This document shows, piece after piece, positions 27,072-35,887 of a DNA stretch of 64,000 bases. The number at the start of each line of letters is the position of its first letter. Within the stretch, counting starts at the first letter, position 1. Under the pieces are notes generated by a model that was not told where the DNA came from, did no database searches, and saw only the letters and a list, made by a program, of their open reading frames with translations. The stretch lies in contig NZ_CP092099.1 of NCBI RefSeq assembly GCF_022259695.1, forward strand, positions 2,650,471 to 2,714,470, given 5' to 3'. The translations under genes and the position numbers were made by a program. This stretch comes from Flaviramulus sp. BrNp1-15 (GTDB lineage: Bacteria; Bacteroidota; Bacteroidia; Flavobacteriales; Flavobacteriaceae).

Positions 27072-27770
27072 ATGACTCACACCAAGACTTTTAAATTAGT
27101 ATTTCTTCAAATACTAATTATAATTTCAACAAAATCCTTTTCTCAAATTGTTGACAAACACTACAATCATAAAACAGCAGCACTTGAATTAGAAAACGTA
27201 GCCAAAAAAATAAGCTCTGGATTACCATATAATATCAGTCCAAAATTAGTGCAGTATATGTATGAAAATCATGAGGATTTTCCGAAAATACCAGAAAACT
27301 CTAGTTCTAAAAATAAAATGGAAACCCTAGCCCCTACTTATACCTACATTAATTTAATCCTTAAATCACAATTGATTGCACCTCAGGATTCAATTTCTAA
27401 AAAACAGGCTATGTTAGCGGCTACTCTCGGATATCAATCTATTAAAATTATTTCTCTATCCAATGAATTCATAAATTCTCTGGATAAGGATGCTTATAAT
27501 TACAAAACACGGGTTAGAGGATTTAATCAAGGAATAAAAGGCTTAAAGCAGTATCTTTTAGGCTATACTACAATGACATTTTTAGAAAATCAAAACCAAA
27601 ATGTTGATGACATACTAATTTCAAATTTAAAAAATTTTGCTCCAAAAATCTTAAATGAATTTCCTAGAGATGAAAAAGAACTAACCATTCAATTACTAAA
27701 GTCATCAATAGAAGGGAAAAATGATATTCGATTAATAAATGAATTCAATAGTTTTATTGAATCACTATAA
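27072..27770 (+). CDS. Exported protein of unknown function (cassette gene)
   Basis: A signal peptide (cleavage near KSFS-Q, residue 24) precedes a 208-residue mostly helical domain: NHKTAALELENVAKKI, a segment with KKQAMLAATLGYQSIKIISL, and NQGIKGLKQYLLGYTTMTFLENQN. No family is recognised. The conserved Lys/Gln face and absence of Cys give no enzymatic clue. Its cassette ends (GTTAGGAGTAATA and TACTATTGCTAAC) match at 10 of 13, older than the neighbours. The leader of about 50 bases is the longest of the plus-strand units. Confidence 0.65.
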   Translation: MTHTKTFKLVFLQILIIISTKSFSQIVDKHYNHKTAALELENVAKKISSGLPYNISPKLVQYMYENHEDFPKIPENSSSKNKMETLAPTYTYINLILKSQLIAPQDSISKKQAMLAATLGYQSIKIISLSNEFINSLDKDAYNYKTRVRGFNQGIKGLKQYLLGYTTMTFLENQNQNVDDILISNLKNFAPKILNEFPRDEKELTIQLLKSSIEGKNDIRLINEFNSFIESL

Positions 27771-27778
27771 AGCAAATG

Positions 27779-27920
27779 TACTATTGCTAACATAGTCTAT
27801 AATTTATTGCTAAGACTCTACTGCTTTCGAAAATCCTACGGATTTTATATTCGGTTTGTATTTGCTAAATTAGTTACTTAACAACACAATAAAAACGATG
27901 TTTAAAACCGTTGCAATCAA
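27779..27920 (+). repeat. attC-like repeat R6 (degenerate)
   Basis: 124 bases between AAC and GTT cores. The left arm TCTATAATTTATTGC and the central hairpin (arms AAAATCC and GGATTTT around TAC) are clear, and CTAAATTAGTTACT is shared with R5 and R7. The right arm is disrupted by an A-rich segment, and the edge is ACCGTTGCAATC. Confidence 0.65.
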
Positions 27921-27948
27921 TTAAAAATTATAACCAAAATTCAACAAA

Positions 27949-28173
27949 ATGGGAAAAGCTTCAATAATATTAATAGCAATAGTGCTTTTTGTAATAATCA
28001 CTTTTCTTTATTGGAAAATAACTAGAGGTTTTGGTGAAAAAGAATATGGTAAAAAGATGTGGGAAAATTGGGGAACTAGAACTTTTTATTGGACAGGTGC
28101 ATTATTCATTAGTGGCGGTATTACAGTGTTGTTAATTTATCTTTTAAAATGGGGAAATGTTTTGGCTTTTTAG
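27949..28173 (+). CDS. Small two-helix membrane protein (cassette gene, open unit)
   Basis: 74 residues with two transmembrane helices (IILIAIVLFVIITFLYW and WTGALFISGGITVLLIYLL) joined by a charged, Gly/Lys-rich loop (KITRGFGEKEYGKKMWENWG). No family is recognised. It follows repeat R6 by 28 bases, but no repeat or complementary edge was found after its stop, so this is either the array end or a unit that lost its site. Confidence 0.6.
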   Translation: MGKASIILIAIVLFVIITFLYWKITRGFGEKEYGKKMWENWGTRTFYWTGALFISGGITVLLIYLLKWGNVLAF

Positions 28174-28340
28174 AAGTCAATAAACAACACCTATCCTCTA
28201 CCTCAATTACAGTGAAATTTGTGAATTCTGTCATCTTGACATTTTAAAAAACTCTATAAGTTTATTTACTCTTTTTGGTATATTTTTTGAATTTTTAAGA
28301 ACGAATATCAATTTTGTTTAATTTAAAAAATACAACTAAG

Positions 28341-28802
28341 ATGAAAACACTTAAGTTAATCCCTTTGTTTTGTCTTTTATTTTTTAATTGCTCTGGGCAA
28401 GACAAACAAAAACGCGAAACAAATACTATTAAGCCAGATGAAAACATTACTGTAAATAAGGAATACGACGAGCATGGTAATTTAACTCGTTACGATTCTA
28501 TTTATTCCTACAGTTATTCATCTGGCAACAAATTAAACGACAGTATTAAAATGCAATTTCAACGTCATTTTAATAATCATTCATTATTTAACGATTCCTT
28601 TTTTGATGATTTTTTTAAGCGCGATTCTATAACAGGACACTTTAATCACAAAAACTTTTTCTTTGATGGTTTTATGAATCAGGATGATGAAATAAAAAGT
28701 ATGATGAAGCGTATGGATTCTATTCAACAATTGTTTTTCAACCAAAACCAAAGAAGCATTATTCCTGCTGAACCTGAAAAATCAAATCAAAAGAGAATTT
28801 AA
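28341..28802 (+). CDS. Lipoprotein of unknown function
   Basis: The ATG at 28341 gives the lipoprotein signal MKTLKLIPLFCLLFFNC (lipidated Cys17); a TTG nine codons earlier is rejected because it would push the signal inward. The mature part is very polar: a KETNTIKPDEN linker, a YDEHGNLTRYDSIYSYSYSSG segment like the amphiphilic start of RHS/YD-type repeats, and a Phe/Asp/His-rich second half (FNNHSLFNDSFFDDFF). No function is recognised. Confidence 0.7.
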   Translation: MKTLKLIPLFCLLFFNCSGQDKQKRETNTIKPDENITVNKEYDEHGNLTRYDSIYSYSYSSGNKLNDSIKMQFQRHFNNHSLFNDSFFDDFFKRDSITGHFNHKNFFFDGFMNQDDEIKSMMKRMDSIQQLFFNQNQRSIIPAEPEKSNQKRI

Positions 28803-28835
28803 ATTAAGTATTAGTAAAGCGTTAAATAAAAATTA

Positions 28836-28863
28836 AAACCAGCAATTCTGCTGGTTTCTTTTT
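28836..28863 (+). terminator. Rho-independent terminator
   Basis: Nine-base stem (AAACCAGCA / TGCTGGTTT, loop ATTC) followed by CTTTTTT. Ends the lipoprotein transcript before the PIG-L gene. Confidence 0.85.
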
Positions 28864-28895
28864 TATATTTGGTTGTTAGTTAACCAAACAAACTT

Positions 28896-31418
28896 ATGCG
28901 AAAGCCAATATTTTTAAGTGTACTTTTACTTTTTACAAGCCTTTATCTACAAGCACAAAAACCCAAAGCACCATCTTCTACAGAGATATACGAAGCGATA
29001 CAAAAACTAAATTTTTTAGGATCGGTTTTATACATAGCCGCTCATCCAGACGATGAAAACACCAGACTTATAGCTTACATGTCTAACCACGAAAAAGCAC
29101 GTACTGCTTATTTATCGTTAACACGAGGCGATGGCGGGCAAAACCTTATTGGTCCAGAAATAAGAGAACTTTTAGGCGTGATAAGAACTCAAGAACTATT
29201 AGCTGCAAGACGTATTGACGGTGGAGAACAAATGTTTACCAGAGCTAACGATTTTGGTTATTCTAAGCATCCAGACGAAACTTTAGAAATTTGGAATAAA
29301 GAACAAGTGTTAAGCGATGTGGTTTTAGCTATAAGAAAATTTAAACCAGACGTCATTATTAACAGGTTTGACCACAGAACACCAGGTACCACACACGGGC
29401 ACCACACCAGTTCTGCTATGTTAAGTGTTGAAGCTTTTGATTTAGCTAACAATAGCTCTGCGTATCCAAATCAACTCAACCAAACCAGTCTTTGGGAACC
29501 TAAACGATTATTTTACAACACCAGTTGGTGGCGCTATGGCAGTAGAGAAGCTTTTGATAAAGTAGATAAAAGCAATATGCTAAAATTTAATATTGGCACT
29601 TACTATCCACTTAAAGGTTTATCAAATAATGAATTAGCATCTTTGGCTAGTAGTCAGCATTTATGTCAAGGTTTTGGGCGTTTATCACAACGTGGTACAC
29701 AAGATGAATACATTGAATTTTTAAAAGGCGAACCTTTATCAGACAGTAAAAACATTTTTGATGGCATTGACACTTCTTGGAATAGAATTCAAGGTGGAAA
29801 AGCTATTGGAGATATTTTATATGACGTTGAAACAAAGTTCGATTTTACAAATCCATCGCAACAAATACCTCAACTTCTTGAAGCCTACAAGCTTCTTGAC
29901 AAAATAGAAGACCAACACTGGAAAACTCAAAAAACAAAAGCGTTAAAAGCTATTATTGAAATGTGTGCTGGTTTGTATTTAGAAGCTTCAGCTGAAACAA
30001 ATTGGGTGACTCAAAATGAAGATGTTAATTTAAATATTGAAGTTTTAAACAGAAGCAATTTACCTATAACTCTGGTAAGTTTAAAAAACAGTAATGGTTT
30101 AACCATTTCAAAAAACATTCCTCTTGAAAACAATAACAAATATGATTTTAAAGAGGTTATAAAAATAAAAACTGACAATCCTACAACACCTTATTGGCTT
30201 TCAAAAAAGGGAACTTTAGGTATGTATCAGGTAGACAATCCTAATTTAATAGGATTACCAGAAACACCAAGAGTACTTAACATAGAGTTTAATCTTTTAA
30301 TTAATAATGTGCCTTTATCATTCACAAAACCTATTATTCAACGTTACTCAAAACCAGATAAAGGTGAGTTATACAGACCATTTGAAATTATTCCTGAAGC
30401 TTCGGCTAAAATCACTGAAAAAGTCATCATTTTTAATAACGACCAACAACAAGACATCACAGTTATTGTTAAAGCTGGAAAAGACAATTTAGACGGTTAT
30501 GTAGAAGTTTGCCATCCAAACGGTTGGAGTGTTTATCCAGAAAAACAAAAAGTAAATATTGCCAATAAAGGCGAAGAACAAACTCTTGTTTTTACAGTAA
30601 TTCCGCCAAAAAATCAAAGTGAAGGATTAATTGGCCCAATTGTTCATATTGATGATAAAGATTATACTAAAGAACTAATTGAGATTGATTACGAACACAT
30701 TCCGTTTCAAACCGTTTTACTACCAAGCGAAAGCAAAATTGTACGTCTAGACATCAAAAAGAAAGGTGAAAACATTGGCTATATTCAAGGTGCAGGCGAT
30801 GTGGTTCCAGAAAGTTTACAGCAAATAGGTTACAATGTTTTAGTTATTAAACCTGAAGATATAAATACTGAAACTTTAAGTAGATTTGATGCCATTGTTG
30901 TGGGAATAAGAGCCTACAACACTCTAGAAGAATTAAAATTTAAGCAACAGCAATTATTTGATTTTGTAGCAGATGGTGGAAACATGATTGTACAGTACAA
31001 TACCAGTTACAGATTAAAAGTTGACCAAATTGCACCTTACGAACTAAAACTTTCTAGAGATAGAGTAACTGATGAAAATGCCGAAGTCCGTTTTTTAAAT
31101 CCGAATCATGAGTTATTAAATTCGCCAAATAAAATTACGCAACAAGATTTTGAAGGTTGGACTCAAGAACGCGGATTGTATTTCCCAGGTGAATGGTCTA
31201 GCGAGTTCACACCTATTCTATCTATGAACGATAAAGGTGAAACACCAAAAGATGGTAGCTTACTGGTTGCAAAACATGGAAAAGGTTATTACATGTATAC
31301 AGGTTTAAGCTTTTTTAGAGAATTTCCAGAAGGTGTTTCTGGCGCCTACAGACTATTTGCCAATATGCTTTCTATTGGTAAAGAAGATTTACAACTGGAA
31401 GCCAAACTAAACGATTAA
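28896..31418 (+). CDS. PIG-L/LmbE-family deacetylase with C-terminal glutamine-amidotransferase-like domain
   Basis: A signal peptide (20 residues) marks it as exported. Residues about 40-210 carry the PIG-L zinc deacetylase core: IAAHPDDENTRLIAYM (His-Pro-Asp-Asp), SLTRGDGGQNLIG, FKPDVIINRFDHRTPGTTHGHHTSSAM (zinc His). The middle has a beta-sandwich. The last 220 residues (from NVLVIKPEDIN, with FDAIVVGIRAYNT and ADGGNMIVQYNT) look like a class I glutamine-amidotransferase fold. Family members remove N-acetyl groups from sugars; the substrate is unknown. It is followed by a small membrane protein and a Na+ symporter on one strand, which suggests a sugar or aminosugar use unit by inference. 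Confidence 0.88.
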   Translation: MRKPIFLSVLLLFTSLYLQAQKPKAPSSTEIYEAIQKLNFLGSVLYIAAHPDDENTRLIAYMSNHEKARTAYLSLTRGDGGQNLIGPEIRELLGVIRTQELLAARRIDGGEQMFTRANDFGYSKHPDETLEIWNKEQVLSDVVLAIRKFKPDVIINRFDHRTPGTTHGHHTSSAMLSVEAFDLANNSSAYPNQLNQTSLWEPKRLFYNTSWWRYGSREAFDKVDKSNMLKFNIGTYYPLKGLSNNELASLASSQHLCQGFGRLSQRGTQDEYIEFLKGEPLSDSKNIFDGIDTSWNRIQGGKAIGDILYDVETKFDFTNPSQQIPQLLEAYKLLDKIEDQHWKTQKTKALKAIIEMCAGLYLEASAETNWVTQNEDVNLNIEVLNRSNLPITLVSLKNSNGLTISKNIPLENNNKYDFKEVIKIKTDNPTTPYWLSKKGTLGMYQVDNPNLIGLPETPRVLNIEFNLLINNVPLSFTKPIIQRYSKPDKGELYRPFEIIPEASAKITEKVIIFNNDQQQDITVIVKAGKDNLDGYVEVCHPNGWSVYPEKQKVNIANKGEEQTLVFTVIPPKNQSEGLIGPIVHIDDKDYTKELIEIDYEHIPFQTVLLPSESKIVRLDIKKKGENIGYIQGAGDVVPESLQQIGYNVLVIKPEDINTETLSRFDAIVVGIRAYNTLEELKFKQQQLFDFVADGGNMIVQYNTSYRLKVDQIAPYELKLSRDRVTDENAEVRFLNPNHELLNSPNKITQQDFEGWTQERGLYFPGEWSSEFTPILSMNDKGETPKDGSLLVAKHGKGYYMYTGLSFFREFPEGVSGAYRLFANMLSIGKEDLQLEAKLND

Positions 31419-31420
31419 AG

Positions 31421-31531
31421 ATGCCTGAAAACAAAGAAACAAAACAGCCTTGGTTAAAACTTTACTCTATTGTTTTAATTGCTAATGCTGTTTATTTCAT
31501 TCTTTTTTACTTAATAACCAAAGCCTTTTAA
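31421..31531 (+). CDS. Small single-helix membrane protein between PIG-L and symporter genes
   Basis: A 36-codon frame starting three bases after the PIG-L stop and ending four bases before the symporter start. It encodes a polar N-terminus (PENKETKQPWLKLY) then one helix, SIVLIANAVYFILFYLITK. The tight spacing on both sides, the ATG start and the well-formed membrane helix support a real gene. A role as a partner of the symporter is inferred. Confidence 0.65.
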   Translation: MPENKETKQPWLKLYSIVLIANAVYFILFYLITKAF

Positions 31532-31535
31532 CCCT

Positions 31536-33254
31536 ATGCAAGTCTTAAATTGGATTGATTGGTCTGTGCTTTGTGTTACGTTATTGGTTATAGTAGTTTA
31601 TGGCACTTATCAAACCCGTGGCAGTAAAAATGTACAAGATTATTTAAAAGGTGGTAATACATCTAAATGGTGGACCATTGGTTTATCGGTAATGGCTACA
31701 CAAGCTAGTGCGATTACCTTTTTATCAACACCTGGACAAGCTTTTAACGATGGAATGGGCTTTGTGCAGTTTTATTTTGGATTACCTATTGCCATGGTAG
31801 TTATTTGCATAGTTTTTATTCCGTTATATCACCGTTTAAAAGTCTATACCGCATACGAATTTTTAGAAAACAGATTCGATTTAAAAACCAGAACATTAGC
31901 AGCTATTTTGTTTTTAATTCAACGTGGTTTAGCAGCTGGAATAACCATTTTTGCTCCTGCTATAATTTTATCGGTAGTGTTAGGCTGGGATTTATTAACG
32001 CTAAATATTATAATAGGATTTCTAGTAATTATCTACACAGTTTCGGGGGGAACACGTGCTGTAAACGTTACTCAAAAACACCAAATGGTGGTTATTTTTA
32101 TTGGTATGCTAATCGCTTTCTTCCTAATTGTAGATAAACTTCCGCAGGATATTACATTTAAAAAAGCTTTAGAAATTGCTGGAGCAAGTGGTAAAATGGA
32201 AGTTTTAGATTTCTCGTTCAACTTAAATAATCGTTACACGTTTTGGAGCGGAATAATAGGTGGTACGTTTTTAATGTTATCTTATTTCGGGACAGACCAG
32301 AGTCAGGTTCAACGTTATCTTTCAGGTAAATCGGTAAAAGAAATGCAATTAGGCTTAATTTTTAATGGCTTGTTAAAAGTACCTATGCAATTCTTTATTT
32401 TATTGGTTGGTGTCATGGTTTTTGTGTTTTATCAATTTAATGAAGCTCCAATTAATTTTAATCCAACAGCTACTGAAGTCGTTTTAAATTCTGAGTATGC
32501 TGAAGATTACAAAGCACTCCAAGAAGAACAACATGACATTTTTAACGATAAGCAAAAGATTATTGAAGCCTATATAAATTCTGAAACCCCTGAAGCTTCA
32601 AAATATATAACAATAGCTAATGAAGCCAACGATGAAATAAGAAGTGAAGCCAGAGCATTAATAGACAAAGCTTCAGAAAAACAGAACTTAAAAATAGAAA
32701 GCAACGATAAAGATTATGTTTTTATACACTTCATTTTAAACAACCTACCTCGTGGCTTAATAGGTTTATTATTGGCAGTTATTTTAAGTGCTGCAATGTC
32801 TAGTACTGCTAGCGAATTAAATGCTTTAGGTTCTACAACTACAATAGATTTATACATTAGAAATACGGGTGAAAAAACTGAAGATGAAAAAGTAAAAGCC
32901 TCAAGATGGTTTACGTTTGTTTGGGGTATTTTAGCTATTGGTGTTGCTTGTGTTGCTAATCTTGCTGAAAATTTAATTCAACTTGTAAATATTATTGGTT
33001 CTATTTTTTATGGTAATGTTTTAGGCATCTTCCTGTTAGCTTTTTTCTTTAAATTCGTAAAAGGAAACGCTGTTTTTATTGGGGCATTAATCACCCAAGT
33101 TATCGTTATAGGTTTATATCTATTAGACTTATACGAAATGATAAACCTTCCTTTTTTATGGTTAAACTTTGTAGGCTGCATCATAGTTATTGGTATTGCA
33201 TGCTTACTTCAACTAATTAATCCAAATGACAAAACAATCACAACAAACAATTAA
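31536..33254 (+). CDS. Sodium:solute symporter
   Basis: A 572-residue integral membrane protein of the SSS family, about 13-14 helices. Motifs include NVQDYLKGGNTSKWWTIGLSV, ATQASAITFLSTPGQAF and YFGTDQSQVQRYLSGK (the Na+/substrate region), and DLYIRNTGEKTEDEKVKASR. A hydrophilic insertion of roughly 100 residues (about 320-400) lies between helices. It imports a sugar or organic solute with Na+; the substrate is unknown. The last 29 bases overlap the start of the next gene, so the two are translated together. Confidence 0.92.
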   Translation: MQVLNWIDWSVLCVTLLVIVVYGTYQTRGSKNVQDYLKGGNTSKWWTIGLSVMATQASAITFLSTPGQAFNDGMGFVQFYFGLPIAMVVICIVFIPLYHRLKVYTAYEFLENRFDLKTRTLAAILFLIQRGLAAGITIFAPAIILSVVLGWDLLTLNIIIGFLVIIYTVSGGTRAVNVTQKHQMVVIFIGMLIAFFLIVDKLPQDITFKKALEIAGASGKMEVLDFSFNLNNRYTFWSGIIGGTFLMLSYFGTDQSQVQRYLSGKSVKEMQLGLIFNGLLKVPMQFFILLVGVMVFVFYQFNEAPINFNPTATEVVLNSEYAEDYKALQEEQHDIFNDKQKIIEAYINSETPEASKYITIANEANDEIRSEARALIDKASEKQNLKIESNDKDYVFIHFILNNLPRGLIGLLLAVILSAAMSSTASELNALGSTTTIDLYIRNTGEKTEDEKVKASRWFTFVWGILAIGVACVANLAENLIQLVNIIGSIFYGNVLGIFLLAFFFKFVKGNAVFIGALITQVIVIGLYLLDLYEMINLPFLWLNFVGCIIVIGIACLLQLINPNDKTITTNN

Positions 33255-34206
33255 TTGGGGCATTATTGGGCTTGGTAATATAGCCAGCAAATTTGCCGAA
33301 GACTTACTAACTATTAACGATGCTAAACTTTACGCTGTAGCATCTCGTACTCAAGAAAAAGCTGATGAATTTGCAGCTAAATACGGTGCTACAAAAGCCT
33401 ATGCTACTTACGAAGATTTAGCAAAAGACCCTAATGTTGATGCGGTTTATATCGCAACACCTCACGTGTATCATAAAGACAATACCATGTTGTGTTTAAA
33501 AAAAGGAATAGCCGTTTTATGTGAAAAACCTTTTGCTATGGATGCTGAAGAAGTTGAAGACATGATTGCTTGCGCCAAAGAAAATAACACCCTCTTAATG
33601 GAAGCTTTATGGACATACTTTTTACCGCATTATCAATATGTTTTAGATCTTCTTGAAAAGAAAACTTACGGAAATATTTTGAAGGTTGAAAGCGATTTTG
33701 GGTTCCATAGAGCGTTTGATAATACGTCCAGAACTTACAATAAATCACTTGGTGGTGGTAGTTTGCTAGATATTGGCATCTACCCTATTTTTACTGCACT
33801 TTCTACTTTAGGCATGCCAAATAGTATTGATGCAGAAGCTACTTTTTTTGAAAACGGTGCAGACTCTACCTGTAATATGGTTTTCCATTATGATAATTGT
33901 GATGCACATTTAGAAAGCTCGTTTATTTCAAATAATCCTACCGAAGCCATTTTTTATTGTGAAAAAGCAACGATAAAAATAAACACTATGTTTCATATGC
34001 CAACAACCGTTTCAATAATTATTGATGGTAAAGAAGACATTAAGGATTTTGGCTATACAACCATTGGCTACAATTACGAAACCATACATTTTAACAACCT
34101 AATTAGAGAAGGTAAAAAGGAAAGTGATGTAATGACTTTTGATTTTAGCAGAAAACTCATAAAGCTTCTCGACGACGTTAGAGAAATTATTAATCTTCAT
34201 TATTAA
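33226..34206 (+). CDS. Gfo/Idh/MocA-family oxidoreductase
   Basis: An NAD(P)-dependent dehydrogenase of sugar-like compounds. The N-terminal Rossmann site is IGLGNIASKFAEDL (about residues 14-27), YIATPHVYHKDN and CEKPFAM follow (catalytic-region Lys), and the second domain has GGGSLLDIGIYPIF with the conserved Asp/His-region. 326 residues is usual. It overlaps the symporter gene by 29 bases, so transport and oxidation of the same solute are likely, by inference. Confidence 0.92.
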   Translation: MTKQSQQTINWGIIGLGNIASKFAEDLLTINDAKLYAVASRTQEKADEFAAKYGATKAYATYEDLAKDPNVDAVYIATPHVYHKDNTMLCLKKGIAVLCEKPFAMDAEEVEDMIACAKENNTLLMEALWTYFLPHYQYVLDLLEKKTYGNILKVESDFGFHRAFDNTSRTYNKSLGGGSLLDIGIYPIFTALSTLGMPNSIDAEATFFENGADSTCNMVFHYDNCDAHLESSFISNNPTEAIFYCEKATIKINTMFHMPTTVSIIIDGKEDIKDFGYTTIGYNYETIHFNNLIREGKKESDVMTFDFSRKLIKLLDDVREIINLHY

Positions 34207-34305
34207 CCCACAAAAGACTAGTTTTCATTACTTTTAGTTAATTTTATTTGTCTATATGTAAAGTTTATTTTACTTTTGATTTATCAATTTTAAAACGAAC
34301 AAATC

Positions 34306-34782
34306 ATGAAAACAAATTATTTATTACCGCACAAGTACAAAATCTTCGGTTGGGTACTTTTTATTATCGGAATTATTTCTGGAATCATATTTACTTTTGA
34401 TGGTTATGAATCTAACTTTTTGACGACTAAAGTCCTTTCAATTTATGACGGACTAAACATTTCTGTTAACAATAAACCCTCTTTATTCAACATTCAAGAG
34501 AATAGTATTATTGATGAGCTCATTACAGTTTTAATCATCATTGGAGGTTTAATAGTTGGATTTACCAAAGAAAAAGTTGAAGACGAATTCATCTATAAAT
34601 TACGGAAAGACTCACTAGTTTGGGCTATAATAGCAAACTATATTATATTACTTTTTGTAACTTTATTTATATATGAACTTGCATATTTTCATGTCTTAAT
34701 TTTTAACATGTTTACACCTCTTATATTCTTCATTATCCGTTTTAATTTCTTAAAATTAAAATCCAGAAGTCATGAAGAATAA
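34306..34782 (+). CDS. Membrane protein paired with an XRE regulator
   Basis: 158 residues with three or four helices (GWVLFIIGIISGIIFTF, ITVLIIIGGLIVGFT, LVWAIIANYIILLFVTLFIYEL, HVLIFNMFTPLIFFIIRF). No family name is assigned. Its last codons overlap the start of the XRE gene, a common two-gene arrangement in Bacteroidota in which a small Cro-like repressor follows a membrane protein. The role is unknown. Confidence 0.75.
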   Translation: MKTNYLLPHKYKIFGWVLFIIGIISGIIFTFDGYESNFLTTKVLSIYDGLNISVNNKPSLFNIQENSIIDELITVLIIIGGLIVGFTKEKVEDEFIYKLRKDSLVWAIIANYIILLFVTLFIYELAYFHVLIFNMFTPLIFFIIRFNFLKLKSRSHEE

Positions 34783-34972
34783 TATAAAAGTACAGCGCGC
34801 CATACACGACATGACACAAGCCGATTTAGCTGAAAAAATAGGTGTTAGCAGACAAACTATTAATGCTATGGAGAAAAACAAGTACGTGCCTTCAACAGTA
34901 CTTTCTCTTAAAATTGCTAAACTCTTTAAAAAGCCGGTTGAAGACATTTTCTTTTTAGAAAATGAAGATTAA
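34772..34972 (+). CDS. XRE-family helix-turn-helix regulator
   Basis: 66 residues that are almost all a Cro/CI-type helix-turn-helix: MTQADLAEKIGVSRQTINAM then EKNKYVPSTVLSLKIAKLF, ending VEDIFFLENED. This is the short YozG/Cro class often paired with a membrane protein. It overlaps the preceding gene by 11 bases, so the two are coupled. It probably represses this pair. Followed by a strong terminator. Confidence 0.92.
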   Translation: MKNNIKVQRAIHDMTQADLAEKIGVSRQTINAMEKNKYVPSTVLSLKIAKLFKKPVEDIFFLENED

Positions 34973-34974
34973 AC

Positions 34975-35006
34975 AAAAAACGCAACCAAAATTGGTTGCG
35001 TTTTTT
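34975..35006 (+). terminator. Bidirectional rho-independent terminator
   Basis: Stem CGCAACCAA / TTGGTTGCG (loop AA) flanked by A6 and T6, so it can end both the XRE operon and the DUF2911 gene that converges on it. Confidence 0.9.
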
Positions 35007-35041
35007 ATATCTAACATTCTAAAGATCTAAGAAGCCAAACT

Positions 35042-35887
35042 TTACATTGCTCCCCATTCTTTAAGAGAATCTTTATTCATTTTAACATAATCAGCATTAC
35101 CAGAAGCTTCAGCATCTGCTAAAGATTTCTTTGCAATTTTAATAGCTCCTTTTGTATCTCCAGCTTTAACATAAATTAAACTTTGTTGTCTTAATTGCCA
35201 AAAACGTGGATTATCATTCATACTCATAGCTTTATCCATCCATTCTTTAGCTTTTGCTATATCTTTTCCCTCACTTAAATAATACGTTGCGGCAGCATAA
35301 TAGTCGTTAAATCCTGGGCCACTTAAAGTACTTTCAATAGCAGCAGTTACAGCTTTATCTGTAGGTACTGTAAACGGAACAGCAACATAAGTTTTTTCCC
35401 ATATAAATTCTAATGTAGCACTATTGCTCTTTAAATTATTAATATCAATTGTAAACGATTCAACATTAAAAGGAACCGGATAAACTGGTGCTTTAACTCT
35501 TGCAGCCACTTTAGTTTCATCTAACTCAGCTGGCGCTCCGCCTCCACCATATTCAGTGTAAAAAATAACTTCCCAAGAATCAGCCTGTGGAATAGTAAAT
35601 ATCGCATACGTTCCAGCTTTAAGTTCTTTACCATCAACAGCAACATCGTTACTAAATGTAATTTTTGTTCTGGCATTTGCTCCAGTTCTCCATACTTTTC
35701 CGTAAGGCACTAAATCACCAAAAACAGTTCTTCCTTTAACTCCAGGTCGAGAATAATCTAAATTTACAGTTGTTAATCCAACCATTTGTTCCACCTTAGA
35801 CGACGGACTAGGCGCTGGTGTTTGAATTTGGGCATTTACAGAGTAAACCGTTGTAAAAGCCAATAGAATTAATAGTAGTTTTTTCAT
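35042..35887 (-). CDS. DUF2911 domain protein
   Basis: A signal peptide (about 19 residues) is followed by the DUF2911 domain (PAPSPSSKVEQMVGLTTVNL, YSRPGVKGRTVFGDLVPYGK, WRTGANARTKITFSNDV, KAGTYAIFTIP), a beta-rich periplasmic or surface domain widespread in Bacteroidota. The last 90 residues are helical and TPR-like (AATYYLSEGKDIAKAKEWMDKA, NPRFWQLRQQSLIYVKAGDTKGAIK). Function is unknown. It is a single gene that converges with the XRE operon. Confidence 0.9.
   Translation of the reverse strand: MKKLLLILLAFTTVYSVNAQIQTPAPSPSSKVEQMVGLTTVNLDYSRPGVKGRTVFGDLVPYGKVWRTGANARTKITFSNDVAVDGKELKAGTYAIFTIPQADSWEVIFYTEYGGGGAPAELDETKVAARVKAPVYPVPFNVESFTIDINNLKSNSATLEFIWEKTYVAVPFTVPTDKAVTAAIESTLSGPGFNDYYAAATYYLSEGKDIAKAKEWMDKAMSMNDNPRFWQLRQQSLIYVKAGDTKGAIKIAKKSLADAEASGNADYVKMNKDSLKEWGAM

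Larger units (their letters stand above)
26250..27920 (+). mobile_element. Cassette array 2: two bounded units plus a third, open one
   Basis: Plus-strand array: GTTGTACACA half-site (26250), TPR lipoprotein, repeat R5, exported 232-residue protein, repeat R6, then a small membrane protein with no repeat after it. Ends of unit 1 are a perfect 10-bp complement (26250-26259 with 26878-26887). Ends of unit 2 (27009-27021 with 27779-27791) match at 10 of 13. The arrangement matches array 1 in the opposite strand direction. The site before the first cassette (26165-26249) has no clear repeat, like the start of an array. Confidence 0.7.

Noticed and set aside
27949-28173. A complete third unit in array 2
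   Set aside because: No repeat or complementary edge follows the gene; only CAACA in a poor context is present after the stop.
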